A stretch of 10,424 nucleotides of DNA from NCBI GenBank assembly GCA_018816665.1, contig JAHIVM010000079.1, positions 1-10,424 on the forward strand. Direction: 5' to 3'. This document shows, in pieces, positions 5,744-10,424 of this stretch. The DNA comes from Candidatus Zixiibacteriota bacterium (lineage in GTDB: Bacteria; Zixibacteria; MSB-5A5; GN15; FEB-12). Position numbers and translations under genes: made by a program. The notes under the pieces were generated by a model that saw only the letters and a list, made by a program, of their open reading frames with translations, did no database searches and was not told the origin of the DNA. The number at the start of each line of letters is the position of its first letter. Positions within the stretch are counted from its first letter, which is position 1.

Positions 5744-6994
5744 CTATTCGTAGCGGAGCGACTCAATCGGGTCGAGCCGGGCCGCCTTGAAGGCCGGATA
5801 CACGCCGGATATTAGACCAACAGACACCGACACCATGAAGCCTACTAGTACCCAGAAGATAGGAAACGACAAAGGAAAACCAACCAGCTGATTGACACCC
5901 ATGCCGGTCAGAAGCCCCACAACAATACCGAGCAGACCGCCAAATCCGGAAAGCGACATGGCCTCAGTGAGAAACTGCAGCAGGATATTCGAGCGTTTTG
6001 CCCCGATAGCTTTGCGTACGCCGATCTCTCGCGTCCGCTCCGTTACCGAAACCAGCATGATGTTCATCACGCCAATGCCTCCGACCAACAGGCCGATCGA
6101 GGTAACAGCGATCATCGCGTAATAAATATAGTTGGTGATACTCTTGATGTTGTCCTTAAACTGCTCCTGCGTACTCAGCGCGAAGTCGTCCGGTTTGTTG
6201 AACGGCACCTTTCGGTAAATTCGAAGAGCGCTGGTGATTTCTTCAACGGCCTGATCGATTTGCGCCAGGGATATGGCCCGGGCGTCGAGCCCCAGTTCCT
6301 TTTCCCAGGGGATGAGTTTCTGATACGTGCTGAGGGGAATAGCGATAAGCCGGTTTTCGAAATCGTTGCCGAAGTTTGATTTTACGCGGTCAAACACCCC
6401 CACCACGCTGAACAAATCGCCGTTCACACGAATATCATGCCCTAACGGGTCGCCTTCGGGGAACAGGACTTCAGCAACATCGGCCCCGATCACACACACC
6501 ATGAGACGGAACTGCTCGTCAGTATCGGTGAAGAACCGCCCCGACTGCAAATCCTTGTCGCGCACGCGGACGTAATCCGGCCAGGTGCCCATGAGATTCG
6601 GACGACTGAACTTGCGGTTCTTGTATTTGGCCTCGTTGCCACCGGGTTTAAAATAGTAGTTGCGCGGTGCCACGCCGTCGACCGACGGGCAATTGGCCTT
6701 GATTGCCTCAGCTTCGCCGGCGGTAATGGGAGGTCGATTTCTGTACTCCTCTGAACTGTGGTCGCGGTTCATACCGTGATCGTACCGGGATATGCTGATG
6801 ATGCTGTTGCCCATGCTGTCGATTTCTTCGGACGCAGCACCGTTCAAACCATCGATGACCGAGGCCATGGCGATAACCGACCACACGCCGACCATGACGC
6901 CGAGAATAGTCAGGAACGAACGCAGCTTGTTGGTTTTGACCGATGTCATCGCCATCAAAACGGCATCGCGCATTTCCGCAGGGGTAAGTATCAT
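5744..6994 (-). CDS. FtsX/MacB-type ABC transporter permease, second copy
   Basis: A 416-residue inner-membrane subunit of a MacB-like exporter. The layout is that of the MacB family: a first membrane helix at about 26-47 (SFLTILGVMVGVWSVIAMAS), a large periplasmic domain at about 50-285, then three helices at about 291-314, 345-365 and 378-400. The coupling motif EIGVRKAIGAK (323-333) and the typical end ARLDPIESLRYE are present. It starts 6 nt after the stop of the other permease gene, with only a weak AAGAG upstream. It lacks its own ATPase domain and must use the ATPase encoded at 8237-8944. With the preceding permease it likely forms a heterodimer. Such pumps move substrates from the periplasm or inner leaflet through a TolC channel, and candidates include macrolides, peptides or lipids. 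The substrate cannot be read from the sequence. Confidence 0.93.
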   Translation of the reverse strand: MILTPAEMRDAVLMAMTSVKTNKLRSFLTILGVMVGVWSVIAMASVIDGLNGAASEEIDSMGNSIISISRYDHGMNRDHSSEEYRNRPPITAGEAEAIKANCPSVDGVAPRNYYFKPGGNEAKYKNRKFSRPNLMGTWPDYVRVRDKDLQSGRFFTDTDEQFRLMVCVIGADVAEVLFPEGDPLGHDIRVNGDLFSVVGVFDRVKSNFGNDFENRLIAIPLSTYQKLIPWEKELGLDARAISLAQIDQAVEEITSALRIYRKVPFNKPDDFALSTQEQFKDNIKSITNYIYYAMIAVTSIGLLVGGIGVMNIMLVSVTERTREIGVRKAIGAKRSNILLQFLTEAMSLSGFGGLLGIVVGLLTGMGVNQLVGFPLSFPIFWVLVGFMVSVSVGLISGVYPAFKAARLDPIESLRYE

Positions 6995-7000
6995 ATCTCT

Positions 7001-8221
7001 TTACTCGTAACTCAGGGCTTTGACCGGATCCATGCGGGCCGCCTTCAGGGCCGGCACGACGCCAAAAATCAGGCCAATGCCGCCTGAAATTGACAGACCG
7101 AGGATAATCGCGGCAGCCGACGGCGAGATGCTCATACCAATGAGGCTCACCAGAGTTTTGGCGATGACAAACCCCAACACAATCCCGATGAGCCCGCCGG
7201 CGAAGGTAATGATCACAGCTTCAAACAGGAACTGCCACAGAATATGCTTGAATTTCGCACCGATTGATTTCCGGATGCCTATCTCGCGCGTCCTTTCAGT
7301 CACGGCCACCATCATGATATTCATCACCACAATGCCACCAATCACCAGCGATATGGCCGAAATGCCGACCAGCGCAAAACGCGTTATCCGCGTAAACTGG
7401 TTGATCATGTCCAGGGCCGACTCGGCCGTCATCATGTCGAAATCATCCGGCTCGTTGTACGGCACGTTACGCTTCGAACGGAGAATAACCCGAACTTCAT
7501 CCATGCAGTCTTCGAGAACGTCCACCGAATAGGCCTTGATTGTCAGGTAAACGCCTCGACGCGGCTGCCCCCATTGACGGATGTGGGCGCTGAGGGGAAT
7601 GACCACAAAGTCGTCCTGACTTTCGCCGAACATCTCCCCTTTCTTTTTGGCCACACCTATTATGGTATATTTGACTCCCCCGAGCTTTATCTCTTTGCCA
7701 AGCGGATCAACATCGGGAAAAAACTCCTCAACTATCTGGGCGCCCGCGAAGACGACCCTTCTTCGGTACAAATCGTCCTCATAGGAGTGGAACCGACCCA
7801 GCTCCACTTCCATATCGACAATATGGATGAAGTCGGCGGTGCCCCCCATGACGGTGACATCTCTCAGGGCTTTGTCACGATACTTCACCCTGGTACTGGC
7901 AAAAACGCGCGGCGACACCCGTTCACACTGGGTGCAATTCTCGGCGATCATTTCCGCCGCTTCAAGCTGGATGGGGCGACGTTTGATTTTCTCGCGGAAT
8001 TCCTCATCCGACATCGCCATCATCATGCGCGAAACCATGAAGGTAGAAGGCCCCAGAACACTGATTTCCTCTTCGATGGAATCCATCATGCCCTGGAGGG
8101 CCGAAATGATGGTCATCACCGACGTCACACCAAAGATGATACCCACAAGGGTAAGCGACGAACGAAGCTTGTTCGCCCTGATAGCGTCAAAGGCAATGCC
8201 GAATATCGAACCGATAATCAT
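7001..8221 (-). CDS. FtsX/MacB-type ABC transporter permease, first copy
   Basis: A 406-residue inner-membrane permease related to the one that follows it. The first helix is at about 20-42 (RSSLTLVGIIFGVTSVMTII), the periplasmic domain at about 45-280, and the later helices at about 282-305, 335-357 and 366-389. The motif EIGIRKSIGAK (313-323) and the end ARMDPVKALSYE are characteristic of the family. The periplasmic domain has a CTQC pair (in AENCTQCERV) and a further Cys (EDCMDEV); the second permease has its own separate cysteines in the matching domain. It begins 15 nt after the ATPase gene stop, with a G-rich but non-canonical upstream sequence. The adjacent ATPase, adaptor and TolC-like genes make a tripartite efflux role very likely. 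Pairing with the second permease as a heterodimer is inference. Confidence 0.93.
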   Translation of the reverse strand: MIIGSIFGIAFDAIRANKLRSSLTLVGIIFGVTSVMTIISALQGMMDSIEEEISVLGPSTFMVSRMMMAMSDEEFREKIKRRPIQLEAAEMIAENCTQCERVSPRVFASTRVKYRDKALRDVTVMGGTADFIHIVDMEVELGRFHSYEDDLYRRRVVFAGAQIVEEFFPDVDPLGKEIKLGGVKYTIIGVAKKKGEMFGESQDDFVVIPLSAHIRQWGQPRRGVYLTIKAYSVDVLEDCMDEVRVILRSKRNVPYNEPDDFDMMTAESALDMINQFTRITRFALVGISAISLVIGGIVVMNIMMVAVTERTREIGIRKSIGAKFKHILWQFLFEAVIITFAGGLIGIVLGFVIAKTLVSLIGMSISPSAAAIILGLSISGGIGLIFGVVPALKAARMDPVKALSYE

Positions 8222-8236
8222 GGTCCGTCGTCCCGC

Positions 8237-8944
8237 CTAATGATATCCGTTGCGTTCGTTTTCCGGGATCCGCTCGTCGGTATCGATCTGACCGTCGAGA
8301 ATCGACAGAACCCGGTGGGCATGCTTGGCGATGCTGCTCTCGTGTGTCACCGTGATAATCGTATTCCCCTGATGATGCAAATCGTCGAGCAACCTCATGA
8401 TTTCTTCCGAAGTCTTGCTGTCCAGGTTGCCGGTAGGCTCATCGGCGAGAATCAACGATGGGTCATTAACCAGGGCACGGGCGATCGCCACGCGCTGACG
8501 CTGTCCACCGGACAATTCGCTCGGCTTGTGAGACATGCGGTCGGCCAGCTGCACTTTGGCCAGCGCTCGCTTGGCCTTTTCCTCTCGCTCGCGCGTAGGC
8601 GTACCGTTGTAAATCAACGGCAGTTCCACATTGTGCAACGACGTCGCCCGGGGCAACAGATTGAACGTCTGAAACACAAAGCCAATCTCACGATTGCGGA
8701 TATTGGCCAGTTCGTTGTCATCCATGTCCACCACGGCCCGGCCGTTGAGCGTATACGCGCCCTGAGTCGGCGTGTCAAGACAACCTATCAGGTTCATCAG
8801 CGTGCTTTTGCCGGAACCCGACGGCCCCATGATGGCGACATACTCGCCCTTCTCGATGGAAATACTCACGCCGCGCAGGGCATGGACCTCCTCCGAACCC
8901 ATCTGATAGGTCTTCCAGAGATTCTCAGTGTGAATCAGCGTCAT
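8237..8944 (-). CDS. MacB/LolD-type ABC transporter ATP-binding protein
   Basis: A 235-residue stand-alone ATPase. Walker A is GPSGSGKS (40-47), the Q-loop glutamine is Q92 (FVFQTFNLLPR), the signature is LSGGQRQR (144-151), Walker B is LILADEP (164-170, catalytic E169) and the switch histidine is H201. The TPTQGAYTLNG and TGNLDSKTSE segments are typical of the MacB/LolD/FtsE group, the ATPases that partner FtsX-type permeases. Its ATG overlaps the TGA stop of the adaptor gene as ATGA (8942-8945 region), and GGAGG lies 12 nt upstream inside that gene, so translation is probably coupled. It would power the two permeases encoded just downstream. In E. coli MacB this domain is fused to the permease; here it is separate. 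Confidence 0.95.
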   Translation of the reverse strand: MTLIHTENLWKTYQMGSEEVHALRGVSISIEKGEYVAIMGPSGSGKSTLMNLIGCLDTPTQGAYTLNGRAVVDMDDNELANIRNREIGFVFQTFNLLPRATSLHNVELPLIYNGTPTREREEKAKRALAKVQLADRMSHKPSELSGGQRQRVAIARALVNDPSLILADEPTGNLDSKTSEEIMRLLDDLHHQGNTIITVTHESSIAKHAHRVLSILDGQIDTDERIPENERNGYH

Positions 8945-10260
8945 CAGTTACTATCGCCTCCCGAAGACTTTTCCGTGATTTCCACCGCATCGCCGTCCTT
9001 GATCGTACGCAGCGCCTTGTACGGGCCGGAGACAACCTTGTCTCCCTCTTCGATGCCGAGCGTGACCTCGATGTTCTTCTGATCCGCCACGCCGGTTTCA
9101 ACCTGCACAAAGCAGGCGATACCGTCACGGACCACAAACACGCCCTTCAGTTCCTCGCGCTCCTTCTCGTCGGTCTTTCTGGCGCTGTCGGTAGCGGACT
9201 CATCGTCGCCTTCGGCCGCCATGACCTCGTTTGAGGAGGCCGGCCCCGAGGTCTCCTCGGCCCGCGCCTGCTCCAGCGAGTCCAGATCATACTTCCGCAT
9301 AACAATCGATGCGAACGGTATCGCCAGCACATCCTTGCGCTCATTGGTGGTGATGTCGACCGTAGCAGACATCCCGGGCCGCAGGCGCTGATTGGGCTCC
9401 GTGAAGGTCACTTTCACCTTGAAGTTGGTCGATTGATCCTGCGTCCCGAGTCCGGCCATGATGGCGGTGTTGCCGATTTCAACAACCTTGCCGGCGAAAG
9501 CAGTGTCCGGTATGGCATCAACCTCGATTTCCGCCGACTGGCCGATGTTGATCTTGTTGATCTCGGTTTCGTCCACCTCGACCTCGACCTCAAAGATGCT
9601 GAGATCAGCAATCGTCATGATCGTCCGACCCTGCGTGAACGAGGTCTGCGCGGCCGCGATCTCGCCAACCTCGGCATCGAGATACGTGATCACTCCGCTC
9701 ATCGGCGCGGAGATTTTGGCCTTGGACAGATAGTCGAGCTGTTTTGCGTAGCGCGACTCCGATTGCCGGGCCGACGCTTCCATCGCCTCATACGCCGCCT
9801 TGGAATTCAGATACGCGTACTTGGCGTTTTTGTAGGCGGTCTCCGACGTCAGGTCTTTGGCAAACAACCGCTCCTGCCGCTGGTATTCTTCCTCATTCTG
9901 CTCCAGCGTCGTTTTGGCTCCGTCCAGACGAGCCCGTATCTCATCGTTGCCGAAGCGCGCCTGGTTGACATCGGAACTGATCTGCACGGTATCCAGGACG
10001 ACCAGCAGATCGCCGATTGTAACGCGCTGACCCTCGCGGACCGGCAGCAAGATGATCTCACCGTTGATCTCGGACGTAATGTCCACCTTGGTCTTGGGCT
10101 GGATGCGCCCGGACGCCGAAACCTTCTCCTCAATATCGTGGCGTTCGGTTCCGGCAGCCTGCACCTTGGTGGTATGTCCGCCGCCGCCTTTGAGACTGAG
10201 GTAGCCGAAAACGGCTATCAGCACCACGCCGAGAATGATGATGACTGCTTTCTTGTTCAT
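8944..10260 (-). CDS. Efflux periplasmic adaptor (MacA/HlyD membrane-fusion family)
   Basis: A 438-residue periplasmic adaptor that joins an inner-membrane ABC pump to a TolC-like channel. Residues 5-23 are a single hydrophobic anchor (AVIIILGVVLIAVFGYLSL). The split lipoyl domain is seen at about 55-92 (GRIQPKTKVDITSEINGEII) and 183-215 (ISAPMSGVITYLDAEVGE). Between them lies a charged alpha-helical hairpin (about 95-182). A beta-barrel follows at about 220-308 and a membrane-proximal domain at about 372-430. An acidic, low-complexity insert at about 325-371 (QARAEETSGPASSNEVMAAE and following) separates the last two. AGAGGA (10270-10275, minus strand) lies 9 nt before the ATG, a strong ribosome-binding site. 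The gene ends in TGA, overlapping the ATPase start, another sign that TGA is a normal stop here. Confidence 0.93.
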   Translation of the reverse strand: MNKKAVIIILGVVLIAVFGYLSLKGGGGHTTKVQAAGTERHDIEEKVSASGRIQPKTKVDITSEINGEIILLPVREGQRVTIGDLLVVLDTVQISSDVNQARFGNDEIRARLDGAKTTLEQNEEEYQRQERLFAKDLTSETAYKNAKYAYLNSKAAYEAMEASARQSESRYAKQLDYLSKAKISAPMSGVITYLDAEVGEIAAAQTSFTQGRTIMTIADLSIFEVEVEVDETEINKINIGQSAEIEVDAIPDTAFAGKVVEIGNTAIMAGLGTQDQSTNFKVKVTFTEPNQRLRPGMSATVDITTNERKDVLAIPFASIVMRKYDLDSLEQARAEETSGPASSNEVMAAEGDDESATDSARKTDEKEREELKGVFVVRDGIACFVQVETGVADQKNIEVTLGIEEGDKVVSGPYKALRTIKDGDAVEITEKSSGGDSN

Positions 10261-10296
10261 CGCTTAGTATCCTCTACCCGTCACCGACATGTATCG

Positions 10297-10424
10297 TTAT
10301 CGCCTACCCATGGCTTTCTCAAGCTTGGCAACCGCCAGGTTGAAATCAAGATCAGCCTGGATGAGCGACACCTGGGCCTGCTTCACGGACACCTGCGCAT
10401 CGAGCAGGTCCAGAATCGTAGCAG
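10297..10424 (-). CDS. TolC-family outer-membrane efflux protein, C-terminal fragment
   Basis: Only the last 41 codons are in the window; the gene enters from the right edge and stops with TAA at 10297-10299. The peptide contains ATILDLLDAQVSVKQAQVSL followed by DFNLAVAKLEKAMG and ends RR. The LLDAQ...QA..D...A...L..A.G pattern is the typical last coiled-coil helix of TolC/OMF proteins, which form trimeric channels through the outer membrane. It lies 36 nt upstream of the adaptor gene in the same direction, completing a tripartite pump operon. It implies a Gram-negative envelope. The rest of the protein, including any signal peptide, cannot be seen. Confidence 0.82.
   Translation of the reverse strand, partial: ATILDLLDAQVSVKQAQVSLIQADLDFNLAVAKLEKAMGRR

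Noticed and set aside
7574..9082. A 502-codon open frame on the plus strand
   Set aside because: It lies wholly antisense to the first permease, the ATPase and the end of the adaptor, all with clear family motifs. Its translation is rich in His and Arg with no recognisable domain, and it is best explained as a by-product of codon bias.

Overview
The window is bacterial chromosomal DNA with moderately high GC by eye. All genes are short-spaced or overlapping, and nothing looks like a phage, transposon or CRISPR. Three traits together suggest a Gram-negative member of the FCB group or a nearby candidate phylum, for example a Zixibacteria-like lineage: two tandem GWxTD-domain proteins, two tandem DUF1573 proteins, and a complete envelope-spanning efflux operon. 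This assignment is an inference from gene content, not a phylogeny.

Layout from left to right. Positions 1-1092 (minus) hold an ABC-2 type exporter: an ATPase followed, with an ATGA overlap, by the first 54 codons of its permease. A divergent intergenic region (1093-1243) leads to two plus-strand DUF1573 genes (1244-1963 and 2011-2742), which end at a strong hairpin terminator (2790-2822). Two secreted GWxTD-domain proteins follow on the minus strand (5624 down to 2842), as a two-gene operon with a plausible promoter at about 5671-5697. The right half (minus strand, 10424 down to 5744) is one operon: the end of a TolC-like outer-membrane protein, a MacA/HlyD-like adaptor, a MacB/LolD-like ATPase and two different FtsX/MacB-type permeases.

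The main discovery is the second DUF1573 gene. Its reading frame is open from about 1999 to 2742 except for one in-frame TGA at 2209-2211. That TGA sits exactly where the family has the first cysteine of its CGCT motif, and where the Cys-containing paralogue next door has C65 of its C-F-C motif. The gene therefore reads ...VKPG-U-GCTKAPL..., the pattern expected of a selenoprotein with a Sec-Gly-Cys redox motif. Immediately 3' of the TGA is a stem-loop at a distance suitable for a bacterial SECIS element, with a second perfect hairpin directly behind it. A perfect 22-nt palindrome ends 9 nt before the TGA, and half of it is complementary to the loop of the downstream hairpin. TGA still acts as a stop in at least two other genes here, both at ATGA overlaps, so global reassignment of TGA is unlikely. 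The main competing explanation is a single nonsense mutation in a former Cys codon.

Functionally, the window is dominated by envelope biology: two ABC export systems, secreted GWxTD proteins of unknown function, and two secreted DUF1573 proteins of which one is probably Sec-dependent. No selenocysteine-machinery genes (selA, selB, selC, selD) are visible in the window.
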